This document shows, in pieces, positions 1 through 12,451 of a stretch of 64,000 nt of DNA (within the stretch, counting starts at the first letter, position 1; each line of letters starts with the position of its first letter). Source of the DNA: Plantago ovata (taxonomy: Eukaryota > Streptophyta > Magnoliopsida > Lamiales > Plantaginaceae). A program made the translations under genes and the position numbers. The notes under the pieces were generated by a model, which did not search any database, was not told the DNA's origin, and saw only the letters and a list, made by a program, of their open reading frames with translations. Location: the NCBI GenBank assembly GCA_028274465.1, contig CM051458.1, positions 84,402,085 to 84,466,084 on the forward strand. The letters are read 5' to 3'.

Positions 1-113
1 TCACTTCCAAGAATTGGTTGTGAGGGACTTTAGAGCATAGATTCCTGTCTTTTTGGTTTATGAAGTTTGTTTATTTTTCTGTCTGAACCTGGTTTTGATT
101 CCCTGCCATGCAG

Positions 114-736
114 ATTGTTCCGACCGAGTACAAGTATCTTTCAAAGTCAGTTTTGCCTACAAATCAATTCTCTGTCACCGAGTACTTTTCTCCCATTAGC
201 GAGATTGATAGAACTTGGCCTGGTAAGATTTATTAAACACCTAGCAATTGTTTTCAGTTTTCCTTGTCCAATCTTTCTTCTCCCACGAACTGTGAGCCAT
301 GTTATATTAAGAAGAATAATTTTTTTTTCCAGCTGTATACTTTTTGTATGACTTGTCACCAATTACGGTGACCATAAGAGAAGAACGCCGTAGTTTTCTG
401 CACTTCATCACACGGCTTTGTGCAGTATTGGGTGGTACCTTTGCCGTGACAGGTATATTTTCGGCCTTTACTTCAATTGGCCTTGATTCTATATGGTGAA
501 GTTTTCATTAAAAAGGAACCTGTTTTAATAAACATTACAAAACTCGTCCTAGGAAACTTGTCTGTCTGCTTTGGTTGATATTAGTGTTCGCATATCTAAA
601 ACATGTTAGGTCAAGTGGAGTTTAATTCTGCGTTTTAAACCCTGATATCCGGAAAATGACAGGTATGCTTGATAGATGGATGTATAGGCTTATTGAAGCA
701 GTGACAAGACCAAATGCCAGGAAACCTGTGCGGTAA
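114..736 (+). CDS. ERV41/ERV46 (ERGIC)-type ER vesicle transporter, 3' end
   Basis: Three C-terminal exons are visible: 114-222, 333-452 and 663-736 (stop TAA), all with GT/AG borders and continuous frame. They encode about 100 residues, including NQFSVTEYFSP, TWPAVYFLYDLSPITV, EERRSFLHFITRLCAVLGG and a last segment with GMLDRWMYRLIEA. This is the conserved end of the plant COPII-vesicle cargo receptor family related to yeast Erv41/Erv46 and ERGIC proteins. Family members cycle between ER and Golgi with two membrane spans and a lumenal domain. The LCAVLGGTFAVTG stretch fits the C-terminal span. The N-terminal exons lie left of the window, so the gene is cut by the edge, not broken. The gene converges with the minus-strand RING-CH gene. 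Family assignment is firm; which of the plant paralogues it is cannot be told. Confidence 0.9.
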
Positions 737-2019
737 ATCGCGATTCAGATTGCTTGTGCACGAAGCATTTACTAACGCAGATAGCAAGAAAATTGGAATG
801 AGCCCATGCATTGTAGCTTCAGGGAGTGTTCTGAATTGCCGGAAAAGTTTGTACTCCCCTTTCTTCAAGTTTTGGTGCAAATACAACCGCAAGAGGTCTC
901 CATGTTTCCCTTTTTGTCTAGTTTCCGAGTTTGATGTATTGCTTTCATATTACCAAAAAGAACACCAAGAACAGACCTCATTTGTGGTTGGTGGAAGCTG
1001 TTCGACTTAGCTGTTCTTAATTTGTCAGATTAAATACATACTGTTATTTATATAGGTGAGATATGATATTTTGTAGCTGCTGGATGCTTTGTATGTGATA
1101 CACAAGTATTTGTAGGATCTGAAACTCCTTATTTCATTAACTGTGAATACTACGACCATTTGTTCGAATATGTTGGCTTTCAAGAAGAAGGCACTCAGGC
1201 AGATTATATTTTTCCTGCGTTTGGTTTTGGAAATTAGGATGATCTGCGTTCATGGCCCAAAATGATTCATGTTTCATGTGTATGTCTACACTTGCGTGAA
1301 GTGTTTAAATTCTGGAAGAATGTGTAATCTAATTCTGGGTGTTTGATCTCTCTTCCCATTTAAAGCGTTGTAGTGGAAAGACTTGGAGATATTTGAAAAA
1401 CAAAGTTTCTACAATTTCTTCCACTAACAGAACTGAAAACACGAGGGAAAAAGTGAGAGCTAACAGCTGTCTAATTTCTTGCGCTTTATATCCAATTGAT
1501 AAGATTCATAATCATAAGATATGAAGTAAGCCTTTGTGCTGTCGTGCATATATAAATCTACAAATAATCAATTTCCAGTTGAAATTTCTCCGGTGCTTAC
1601 AATACATGTAATTACGTGCTACAAATGCTACAGAGAACAAAATAGTCATACACCTAATTTACGAGACCGAAAACTTGCAAAAGACTCCCCTCCAACCTTT
1701 CAGATCTCGCCGTGAAGCTATCACACTGATCACTGAATATGAACAATAGAACCACAACATCTGAAAAACTGCATGAACACACCAAGTGTTAATTCGAAAC
1801 TCCTAATGCAGATTTTCCTTCTCAATTTCAGATACCTACACGAAACCTCAATTTAGAAAGGTATGCTTCGTAAAAGGAAACACTTCCCAATTTTGGGAAG
1901 AGAGGTGGATTTGGTGGCGAAGGTTTCGGAGACACAAGGATTAGCTAAACTAGCAAGGTTTTTGTGTTCCGCAGATGGGATTTTGTGCTTCTATCACATT
2001 AGAGGTCTCAATAGTGTAT
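737..2019. other. convergent intergenic region with 3' UTRs
   Basis: This stretch lies between the two convergent stop codons and should hold the 3' UTRs of both genes. Short open frames here show no recognisable protein. The plus-strand frame at 1863-2270 runs antisense to the His-rich last exon of the RING-CH gene and is a shadow of it. Confidence 0.6.
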
Positions 2020-5000
2020 TTATGCATTCTGCACACGAGTATCTGGGTTCACATTATTTTCAGCTGATGCAGCTGATGTGTTCTGCATCAAAAGATTCAG
2101 GGGCGGTCCATCATAGCGAACATTGGCAGATTGCTGATGGTGGTGGTGAAGATGAGATGGTGGATTCTGATGGTGATGGCGGTGTTGACGGCGTCTTTGC
2201 GGTGGTGATGGCTGGGGATACCGGCTTTCACGCCATCTTAGATACTCCACAAGAAGTGAATTGGTGCTGATTGCAATTCCAAACCCAGTGAAAGAAGAGA
2301 GCAGCACAGAAAGTATTGGATTTACATTGAGCTGCAGATGGAACAAATAAGTTGGTTTCAGTTAGCCCATTCATTTGAAAACATTATGCATCCAATGGAC
2401 TCAATATACATAAGATGGTGATTGCAAAAATTTTGCGAAATAGCTTCTAACTTGTTTCCAGGAAAAGCAGCAATTTCATTGTTTGCGACATAGCTCTCAG
2501 GTTCTATTCTCAGAGAATATTGTATCCCTCAACACTGTTTACAAAGCTATCTATTTTCCAACATTTTGTTACAATTACAAAATACTGCACAAATTCTCTC
2601 TAAACTCCCTTTTATATCAATTTTGCATAAACTTCAAAAAATCTTGAAAATCTCCGGTTATAGCAAAATTTTCCCCATAATATAATAGGAGAGGCTACAA
2701 ACAATGAAATTGACAACGAAAGGCAATAGGAAGCATTGCTTACCACATTGTAAAATATATGGGCAAATAGGATGACTATCGCAAACTGGAATGAAGCATA
2801 AGCCCATATGTAGCTCTTGCTAACTGCCATAACATCAAATAAACCATTTTAAGTTTCATACCAGACATTAACCTTTCAAAGTGTAACGGTAAAAACTATA
2901 AACAGACAAGTAACTTTGACTGCCTGAGACAAACAACGATCTTTAAATCATGCTTGCTCTTCAGGAAACGTAACCTTTTCCCAAGAACATACCAAGTTGA
3001 ATAAGTAGCGTGTCATTTTTAAAAAAAGAAAGAGAGGGAAATTTAAAAATAATAAAAAAAATAAAAAAATGCCACCCTTCTGTCTATTTCTTTCCTTTTG
3101 TTCCCAGTGGGATTAGCCGAACAATTGAGAACATATTCCTATAGTTGAAGGGTGTGGCTTCAAAAAAGCAACTACAGTTTATGTTTTTCTGATAAGAAAA
3201 CTGTAACTAAACAAATTTAATAGTTCAATTTCTAGAATTATTAGTCTCTGCAGACATTACTCAATCTGAGATGATGGTGTGAATTCTGGAAATAATCTAT
3301 TCGGATAATGATAATAAACTAGAGAAGTATACGATATACGAATTGTAAGATAAAGCCTTGAAGAACATTACTCCCTCCATTCCACAAAATGCAATTCACT
3401 TGGTCAACTTTCTATATGTTTGACTGGCACATTGCTCACTATGATAAAAAATTTGAAAAGAATAGGAGTATATTTTTTTCAAATGTTTCATTAACTGTAG
3501 TTGTTAGTAAGTTATTTTTTTCAAAAAAATATCAGCAATATTGTTTAGGAGTGATATTGCTAGTCAAATATTAGATAGTTGAGCAAGTGGATTGCATTTA
3601 GTGGAATGGAGGGATTAGTAAACAAGAACAAAGTTAATTGTTCTCACCCATGGTAGATGCTATCATGGATGAAAGGAGACCTAATACACAAGAAAAAGGT
3701 AAAGAAATTGCCAGAGCCCGAGCACCCATGTCAGTCACCTGTTATGGTAGAAACCATCAAGGATAAGAAACAAAAAAATGTGAGATGGCACAAATATCAT
3801 AGTCAAAGTTCAAACCATATGAAGCTTTGTTCTACGTTCTGTGATACTTTGAGTAGAATTGCAATTGCTAGATAAATTCTCCCTTCACATGCATAAGCAT
3901 GGAGAGAGCCCCCTGATTTCAAATTTTCAATCACATTTCAAATTATTTACTTTGTCTTCATGAGCAACAGTGCAGCACCCCAATGACACACAAAAACACC
4001 TTAGAAGCTTAGCAAAGCGCTCAGTCCTTTTTTTCTAACTTTCCTTTTCGTTTGTGTATAGCTTTATTTAACAGATTAAATATTTGATTTACTGAATGTT
4101 ACTATCAAGCTCATGAACAACTGCGAGTTTCTATGTTCCTTACCCAAATTCATAACTAAATAGAGCATAAGAAAACAGCAAACATTTGCTGAAACCATAA
4201 AAGGTAAAACAAAATAGTATACCAGAAGCTGCTCCAGAAAGCAAAAATATGCAAGCATGCTGACCATGACAAGAACAGGCACATCCTGCCAGACCCTGTT
4301 CAATTAAGAAATTGCAAGCACAGCATTTAGTGAGAGTGATAGAATAGGAATACAACATTTTGACACCACAAGAATTGTTACATAGGTGGATACAAAGAGG
4401 TGACTGTTGTTCCTGGAAGGATTGAATTAAAAACTCAAATTTACCATGTACATCCAATTTTCATAACCATATATCCAATGCCAAATCATGATAGCAGAAT
4501 CCAAAGACCTATACTAGAATAGGATGTTTGAGTGCAGACAACTATAGCAACTAAAACTGAATAATATTACTACTATATCTGTGAGTTACAAAATAAATCA
4601 GCGCTTAGTTAAGTAAATCAGTCAATCATTGGCAAGTATATCATAGAGCAGTATAATAGGAATGAATAAATTTAAATTTGACGAAACATGAGAAGGCATC
4701 AACAGGGTTACTTGCCTGTAACGAGATACTTCTCTTTGCTGCTGTACAGCAGTCGGTCTCCTTATGACATTTGGGACATTTTGTATTTTCAGTAATGTTA
4801 CTGGAAGATTGCGGACTTCTTGCTTACAAACATCACAGTTCCTGTTACCTTTGATGCTAAACCATTTCACAGCACACTCCTTGTGGGCAAGGGCGAGCTC
4901 GCCTTTGCAACTGCACTCCAACTTCAGTGTTTCACCCCCTTCTCCAAGCTCAACGAAACAAATTCTGCAAACAGCTTCTTCTTCTGGAATGTCTTCATCA

Positions 5001-7383
5001 TCATCATCTGCAGCTGTACATGAAAACCTAAGATAAGAAACCAATGAAGAAGATGAATTAATCAAGGGAGAGTCCTCTTCCTCTCCACTCATGGACAACA
5101 AAATACTTTTATAATATTGAGATTTCAAAAAGCTACAAGCTACTATTGAATTATTAAATGCTCTTGACTCCTATAAGTTCTAATACAATGCTCTTATTTC
5201 TTTTCTCTTTTCCTTTTTGTTTCGTTATGTAACACTCCATAAAGTAATTGAAATCCCTCTGTTTTTATGATGACAATGCACGAAGGACAATCATATTAAA
5301 GAAGAGTTATGTATTCAGCCTTCGTTAAGATTGGTCTAACAACACCTTCACGACATTGGTATCTATGATCTAATGAACGCATCCAAAAATATACCAGCTT
5401 CAGTTTCAGGAGTTATCTCCAACGAGGAATTTTCAACTGTTCTGGGCCGATGGTTAGATGAGATCACACGGACCAGACCTCTCGATGAACCTGTCTGCCT
5501 TGTGCTTCTGGTTTTAACATTTATTGGGACTGACAATGAGCGGGTCATAATATGCTTCACTTCAGTTGTCTGTCACCAGAAAGAAAGAAAAAGGTCAGCA
5601 ATGAGCAGGCAGCAAAGTTCCACATTCTCTTGTAAGAACATAAGAGAAAAACTCACAGGTGTTTTGGAACCTTGGTTCACATGATTATCCTGTGAGGGTT
5701 TAAGATCAGCAGTTGCCAATGGCGTCACAGGTAAGGAATGTGCAGCTTTTGTTGAACACAAAAGCTTGTTTAGGGAAAATGACCTGGAAGTACAGGGCTT
5801 GTCTGAAAGTGGTGTATCTGGGATAATAAGAACCGTTTTTTCAGCATCCTGAGTGAGTTTGCTCCTGAAACTTTTCTGCGGAAGCATGCCTTTAACAGAT
5901 GATATCAGTTTTGCCGAATTTGGTCTTGGAGGTAGCCCTGATCTATTAGGAGTGGGAGTTGGGATATCTATTCTTACAAAATCAGACAATGCATTCTCCA
6001 ACGACCGCACTGGTATTTCCAATGATGGAAGGTTTGGCCGTCTGGATTGCATTAAGGTGGCTTCTTCTCTTTCATCTATCTGATAAAAATTTTGTAAAAA
6101 ATCAGTTTCATTCTATCACTTCACTCCACTTGCAAAATCTTATAACTCAGAAAAGCATTAAAAAAGTTAAAATTAAAAAGAAGGCCAGAGGTAAGACAGG
6201 CATTCATTTGGTGATATGTGCAGTGGCCAATGAGTACCTTAATTGGATGTGTAGAAAATTCCCATGACTTACTTAAGAAACAAATGTATACATAGAGCTT
6301 GGAGGTGACAAAGCAGTTTCAAAGATAGCACATGCGCTTTAACACATAGCAATAATAATGAGATGTACACTTTTCAAATAAAAGATTCTGTTCCAGATTA
6401 ATCACATGATTTTGAGATGGCGAGAATAGAAAATGTCAAGCTACCGCAAGTTTTAGTTCACATATGTTCGTCTCCTTGTCACATTTCTCCACTATCACAA
6501 GCATAACTGCAATTTGAGAGTTCTACAGTAATCCAAGTCAAAAGGTCAGCAGCCCTTTCACCTGATCTCCAAGGCCACGAGTAAAACTCCACACTCTTTC
6601 TTATTTTAGGATTCTAATTATAGTGATAGAGCATTAGAAAGACAGGCACAAACTTCAATGAGATTACATTAGCTTCTAACGTCGGGTTCATTATAGCATT
6701 AATATTATGTGCATAATATCACACCGCGTATTAATAGAAACTCTAAAATCTTGCATCATATTGGCTCTAGAATCCGTCTTTCCACTCCCCGCCCATAGGT
6801 TAAGGCTACCTTACATGTAGAGAATCCATTTTTCCGAGGTAGCCGAATCGGGAAAAAAAACAACTATAGGGACAAACTTTCGGAAGAAATCCAAAATGTT
6901 TCTAAATTTAACATAACTTTAAACCATGCTCCTGCCAACTGAAAATAGAAAATGAAGTAAACTTACCAAAATCAACAAACGCAAAAGTACACCATATTAG
7001 ATGTCTCTTTCCTAATTTTTTTAGATTTAGATATATCTAACAAAATAACTATGTTAATTCTGATGCCAAACGTTCTATACAAACGTGTAAACATTCATCT
7101 GATATTTACGGTAAATCATGATCACAAATCCAGAAATTCAACAGCTACAAACATATAGGACTACTATAATATGCATACATAATCAACTCATGAATCTCAA
7201 CTTAAATACGCAAAAAATGAAAGCAAAATAATCCAGCTGATTTGGTAATCCATACACACACAAAAAGCAGCAAATCAGCAAAAGTAAAGTGGAGCAAAAA
7301 CCGACCTGATTAAGGTCCTGATGAACGATTTGGAAAGCTTCTACTTCGACCGTTTGATTCACTCTACCAACATTCTCCGCCAT
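2020..7383 (-). CDS. RING-CH (RINGv/MARCH-like) multi-pass membrane E3 ligase
   Basis: Eight exons on the minus strand give 509 residues: 7306-7383, 5657-6079, 5395-5569, 4716-5013, 4223-4295, 3648-3738, 2744-2823 and 2020-2331. Frame is continuous across all joins. Residues 1-225 are Ser/Pro/Arg-rich and probably disordered. A C4HC3 RING-CH finger follows an acidic [11 protein letters not shown] run, at about residues 241-290: CRIC, then CSC, HKEC and CDVC. Several hydrophobic segments follow ([60 protein letters not shown]), then a His/Gln/Pro-rich tail. Known plant relatives are membrane-bound ubiquitin ligases that recruit E2 through the RING-CH finger; the substrate here is unknown. The start is the ATG at 7383; an in-frame ATG at 7431 would add 16 poorly conserved-looking residues. 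Intron 4 uses a GC donor and intron 6 carries a Stowaway MITE. Confidence 0.9.
3371..3615. mobile_element. Stowaway-type MITE inside RING-CH intron 6
   Basis: The element is 245 bp and flanked by TA on both sides (3369-3370 and 3616-3617). Its ends start CTCCCTCCATTCCAC and finish in the inverse of that. The terminal inverted repeats extend for roughly 30 bp with few mismatches. TA target duplication and a CTCCCTCC terminus are the hallmarks of Stowaway (Tc1/mariner-derived) MITEs. It has no coding capacity. It stops only about 30 bp from the 5' splice site of the intron (exon 6 spans 3648-3738). Confidence 0.88.
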
Positions 7384-8885
7384 TACTGATACTGATTCGC
7401 CGCTGGTAAGCTGAGAAAAAATAAACCCCAAATTTATGTAATAATTTATTGAGAAAGCATTGAAAGCTGCCTTTTGACTTTATGGAGAAAATTGGTCAAC
7501 GGAATTTCTGTTTTGGCAGTGAAATGAAATTGGGACGAAGTGAGAAAAGAAAATATAAAATGGCTTTTTGGGTTAATGCTCTGTGTCTCTGTGATGGTGA
7601 TAGGAACTAGAAAAAGGAAAAGGCGAGGAACAAAAAGAAGAAACGCCTTTCTTGCTTTTTCGTAGTTATTACTGAGTATGTTATTTAATGGAAAAATAAA
7701 AATACTAATAAATGTAAAAATGTAAAATACCCGCCAACATTGAATTGTGATTAGATTCCTCTGTGTACTTTTTTTATTTATTAATAATAATCAGCCTTTT
7801 TAATTCTATTTCTTGACGCATGTGGAGACACATCCTATGTTGCAGCTGGACTGCAGTTTGTAAAATGGTATTGATGTACCGACTTGATGGGATAATTATA
7901 AGTTCTAACGATCTGTTTATTTTAATATCTGATGTAGTAGTTATAAGGGGTTCCAATGTCAATGTTATCAAATTAGCATAAAAGTATTATAGATATATTT
8001 GGAGTTATAAGGTGGTGAACTAGTAGTGTAGGAGTAGGGGTAATAAAATTACAAATTAGATTTGTCATTTAAAAAAAAATGAATTGATATGTTGTGAATT
8101 GTGATGGTACAAATTGGAAGGCGAGGATATGGTCGTTTGTCCTTCCAAAATTTAAAATGAAAAATAAAAGAAATTATACTTATGCATCCTTATATTCCCC
8201 CGTTATTTCACAAGTGTTTCAATTTGAATTTTTGGGTCAACAGTTTTCAACTTGAACTCTTGATTACTTTTAAACTATAATGATAAACTATGTAACGAAA
8301 TTATATTATAAAAACATAGGTAAAGTATTTTGGTTAATGATTGTTAATTATTTTACAACATGCATACTTAGTTAAAGTAGGTCGTTGGCTAACCAACTCA
8401 CTTTGTTCCTTCTATGTTCGGTCGTTTAACAACTCGCATTGGAAATGATTTATTATTATGGTGTTCTAATAATGTTGCAATGGTTGTATTTATATAGATT
8501 TATAGTAAAATTTCACTAAACTCTTAAACCAATATTTTAATTAATTAGCTAACACTAATTATAACAGATACTTAGAAGTTAGAACATGAGGTAGTTAAGT
8601 TATTTTTTAAGGTTAAGTGAAAAATTGTGTCTAAGTTATATAAGTTATACTTTGAACACTAATTATAAATTCCAGCGTGCCTTGGTGCACGAGGTGCATT
8701 GCGCCCTCCCCCGGCCCCCACGTTGCCAACGCGCACGTCTCCTTCTACTCCAAACTTTGGGAGCTCCGTTCTTCCTAGCTCATTTCTTGACGGAATTGAG
8801 CGACTCTTGCGCCGTTGGATTCGCGCCTCTTCGAAACGCATACCACCTTGCCTCATACCTTCGTCTATCCACAATCATTCGATGA
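7384..8885. other. AT-rich intergenic DNA with a GC-rich patch
   Basis: The first few hundred bases should contain the promoter and 5' UTR of the minus-strand RING-CH gene. No gene or recognisable repeat was found in 7700-8650. Bases 8670-8880 are abruptly GC-rich with no convincing protein in any frame. They adjoin the inferred LTR end at 8889 and may be further transposon DNA. Confidence 0.4.
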
Positions 8886-8888
8886 GAG

Positions 8889-9564
8889 TGACAACTAAGG
8901 TTGTCTGATTTATATAACAGACCAAAAACATTCTAGGGCATCTCACGGGTCATAGGCTTGACGGGTTCAGACAACAAAAAGAACAATCTAGACTATAACG
9001 GATAATAACAAAGACTCAACTATGATTCAACGCGACTCACTGATGACTTATAAAAAACATAAAGATGAATTAAAGGTATAATAAAAGACTATTCTAGATA
9101 ATAGATTCTACAAAAATCATATTCATGAGGGGGTGAAGGTATGAAGGTATGAAGGTATGAAGTTTACAAATTGGATTGAAATGAATGAGTACAAACATAC
9201 TTAACTAAGTCCCATCAAAGAACGTAACGATGATAAAGACAAGATGGAAATAATGAAAATAATCTAACTTTTCTTTGTGAGAAGAAGAATGGGGACGTAG
9301 GTGAGAAGGTCGGCGAGGAGAATTATGCATATGTGGAGTGAATATATAAGAAGATCATGAGGGAAGTTTCTAAATTTCAGCTAACACGTTGAGAAGCCAT
9401 TCGTATGTTCAGCATTCCGAAAGATTTAGGAATATCCCCACCAAACAGTTCCAACACGGATAAACTCTCCAATTTAGTAACATGTGATTAATTAATGACT
9501 TGCTCATTAATTAAGTAAATGAAGCCAGATGATGTTTGATTAAAAATAAATTATGGGGTACTAC
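8889..9564 (-). mobile_element. probable 3' LTR of the Ty3/gypsy remnant
   Basis: On the minus strand a purine-rich tract (reverse complement of 9565-9580, GGGGAGGGTAGAAG) is followed at once by TGTAGTACCCC, the usual polypurine tract then TG start of a 3' LTR. The other end is placed at 8889, where the minus strand finishes in CA. A second copy of this terminal segment occurs near 47052-47195 with the same boundary (GAGAGTGAC on the plus strand). A (GAAGGTAT)-type microsatellite lies near 9134-9160. Boundaries are inferred from these signals, since no 5' LTR is present to compare. Confidence 0.55.
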
Positions 9565-10335
9565 ACTTCTACCCTCCCCTAAAAAAGATTTGGTCCCTAA
9601 AGTCTCACTTGAGAAATTAAACAGTTCTGGATAATTTCTTCGCATTTTCTCCTCAAGTTCCCATGCTGCCTCATCATGGTTTTGGTGGTCCCTCCATAAT
9701 AACTCCACCTCTTGAATTTGCCTATTACATAGTTCTTTCACCCTTTGATCCATAATTTTAGTTAGTCTTTTCACGCAAGACAAATCATCATGAATGATCA
9801 ACTGAGACACATGAAATACATCATGAATTTTAGAAACCGATAGAGACAGGAGAAGACGATAAGCCACTACGCCAACTCTCTAAATAATATAAGAAGGACT
9901 GACTAATGTAGCGAGGGTTTAACTTTCCTCCCTTGCCAACCCTCACAACTCATTTCTTGGAGATAGCTTAATTAGGAAGACTTGATCCCAAATGCGAACT
10001 CCAATTTCCTTCTTCAGTTTTTAGTGTAGAGCCTTTCTGTCTACTTTGAGTTGTAATTTTCAGTCGCTGACTAATCACTTGTAATATATCGGCCACTAAC
10101 AATTTTTGCAATCTTGGCATGATAATCTAATCTTTCAAAACCCAATGTGGAGGTGATCAACACTTTTGACCGTATAAAGCCTCATAATGGGCCATAGTTG
10201 TTATAGTAGGTAGATTCCACTAAGGGAAGGTCTCACGCAACTTTCTTCGTAATCCAACACACACATTCTTAACAAGTCCTCCAATGACTGAACATTCCTC
10301 TCAGATTGACCATCCGCCTAGGGAGGAGCTACAGT
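9565..10335 (-). pseudogene. Ty3/gypsy polyprotein 3' end (integrase and C-terminal domain), degenerate
   Basis: The minus-strand frame ending near 9580 contains KIHDVFHVSQL, then LLWRDHQNHDEAAWELEEKM and YPELF. This is the typical C-terminal, chromodomain-region tail of plant Ty3/gypsy integrase. Farther up, broken frames keep the integrase hallmarks VRIWDQVFL, VQSLEDLL-like and YEALYG (around 10150-10320) with several stops and frameshifts. Upstream protease, reverse transcriptase and RNase H domains are missing: the similarity stops near 10335, where an unrelated LINE begins on the other strand. It is a dead 5'-truncated element. Confidence 0.8.
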
Positions 10336-10344
10336 ATTGAAACT

Positions 10345-11765
10345 ACCTGTTTTTAAAAATCTACTTACTTGGCAGCTTGGAGATCGTGCTTTAATTGGTT
10401 TTTGGCATGGCAATTGGTTTCAAAATTGTAGATTAAAAAAGATTTTGCACTTGGTCATTTAGGGTATCATAAAGTAAAAGATTTTATTTCGGATATGCAT
10501 TGGAACATAGATAAACTTTTATATGTCCTTCCGATTTCTATGGTTCAACAAATTTTGGGACATCCACTTTCTATACATACTTCAGAAGATAAATTAGTGT
10601 GGATTCATAGCATTTATGGGGAGTTTTCTTTAAATTCTGCATATAATGTGCTTATATATCCATGGATCAAGGGACCTGTCTTACATTGGAAGACACTTTG
10701 GAGCTTTAAAGCTTTACCAAAAATCAAATTCTTCCTCTGAATTGCTCTACATGGCAGATTGCCAACTCGTGATAAGTTATTCCAATGGGGTGTTGTTGAT
10801 TCTAATGTTTGCAGGCTGTGTGAGAACAATAAAGAAACTCAGAACCATTTACTTTTTCATTGTGCTAAGTTTGATAGGTTTAGACAGTTGCTTTGGCCAC
10901 CATTGGAAATTTGGAACGATGAATATCCAATTTTGCTTAATATTATAACTGATTTAAACTTGAATGACTTTATGCAATTGAAACTTTCTATTTTATTTTG
11001 GCTAGTTTGGAAGTATAGAAATTATTATTTGTTTCAAAACAAACAAATTTACATGCAGAAATATGTATTTTCATTTGCAAAAAGTGTTTAAAGATGTGCT
11101 GACATTACAACAACATAAAAGTCCTTTTAAATCTCAAGTTATTCTTTTGCAAATGGATTCCCCCACCTCCTGGAGTGTTGTGTTTGAATTCTCATGGTAA
11201 CCCAGGCTGTCTAGCCTAGGGATTATTTTTAGAAACCATAATGGTGATTTTGTAAGGGCAACTAGTGGATATTAGGTAGTTGTACGATGACATGGCATAA
11301 CTCCAGGCAGTAAAGCAAGGAATTTTTCTTGTATTGCAGATGAATGTATCCATATTACAAATTCAAGTGGATTCTCAGTATGTTTGTTTGCTATGTAACA
11401 GGAAAGGGCGGCCTCCTCTGTGGCAGCAGCAACTGCTTGATGATATTTTCCAGTTGATGGCTCAGTTTCAAGAATGTGCATGCAAATGGATGTATAGAGA
11501 AGCCAATCATCCCGCTGATGTTTTGGCGAAGTATGGAAGCACTGTATTGGCATGACAACGTAATGATGCTATGATGACTAGAAGTAGTGTAGGTACTAAT
11601 ATAGTTTGTGAAGCTACTAATAGTCACTATGCTAGTCTATATATATGGTATCGTTGTCCCTCTTGGTTGCTAGATTTTGTTTGTAATGATCGGAACCTAT
11701 CGTATCCTCGACTAATCATCACACGAGGATAAGCTTGTACTATTATTATCAAGTTTTTTTCTTCA
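10345..11765 (+). pseudogene. LINE (non-LTR retrotransposon) 3' end: zf-RVT and RNase H-like domains
   Basis: Plus-strand frames, interrupted by at least one stop (near 10738) and several shifts, encode pieces of a plant L1-type LINE. First is a segment with ALIGFWHGNWF and HWKTLWSFKALPKIKFFL. Next is the zf-RVT signature GRLPTRDKLFQWGV, CRLCENNKETQNHLLFHC. After this comes an RNase H-like domain with NSHGNPG, GIIFRNHNGDFVRAT and, at about 11490-11530, REANHPADVLAKYG. The 3' end near 11735-11765 has ATTATTATCAAG, a T run and TTCAAAAAAC, resembling LINE 3' termini. The endonuclease and main reverse transcriptase regions are absent, so it is 5' truncated and inactive. Confidence 0.8.
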
Positions 11766-12442
11766 AAAAACAAAGTATGAACTGAATGAGCTTGAATTGA
11801 ATTGAACGAAACTGAATTTAAGGTGTAACATGTATGCTATTTTATCTTTCTTCTCTTCGTACGTTAGGTAATTATTGATGGGTATGACTTTCCCCTGGAG
11901 ATTTAGCGCGTATCAAGATGTTAGGAAAATTATTGTTCTGCCATCTGTGGAACGTCTGGTTTGTTATGGATTGCTCTACCTACGCTCCGGATTCTCTTTC
12001 GTGGACAACTTTCGTATCTAACCCACAAACTGGGGGAGGGGGTTAGTGGCGTATATCTGGTATGCCTTTAGGTCAAATCGAGGTTCGAAGACTTTACTCG
12101 AAGGAGGTTGGTGAGCCTTCCTTGTGAACAAATATAGCAAGTGTGTGCATATATAATAAAAGGATATCAATGGATTATTATCCAAGTTGGGAGTAGGGTT
12201 TTTTTCCCTCAAAGTTATTACTTCATATAGACGTTGGAGGGTCACCAGTCAGTCCAATGAGTAACTTTCGGGCATGCTCTTCGTGGACTTTTTTCCTCTG
12301 ATGTGGACACTGCTCGGATAGGGCATGCTCTGTGTGTAAGATGTGATGATGATGTTGTAAAATAAAAATGATGACCGATGAAGTGATGATGTGGATGTAA
12401 CATTTCTTAGGGTCTTGGGTGATACAAATGACCCACATCTAT
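11766..12442. other. intergenic, nothing recognised
   Basis: No protein-like frame, RNA gene or clear repeat boundary was seen. Short open frames lack family motifs. The segment sits between a LINE end and a TIR element, so it may be older transposon debris. Confidence 0.4.
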
Positions 12443-12451
12443 ATCTTATAG

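Noticed and set aside
1863-2270. 135-residue plus-strand open frame with Asp/Gly-rich tail
   Set aside because: It is antisense to the His/Pro-rich last exon of the RING-CH gene; the GGTGGTGAT repeats are the complement of His codons.
8657-8885. gene in the GC-rich patch
   Set aside because: Frames on both strands are short and compositionally biased; more likely repeat DNA next to the LTR.
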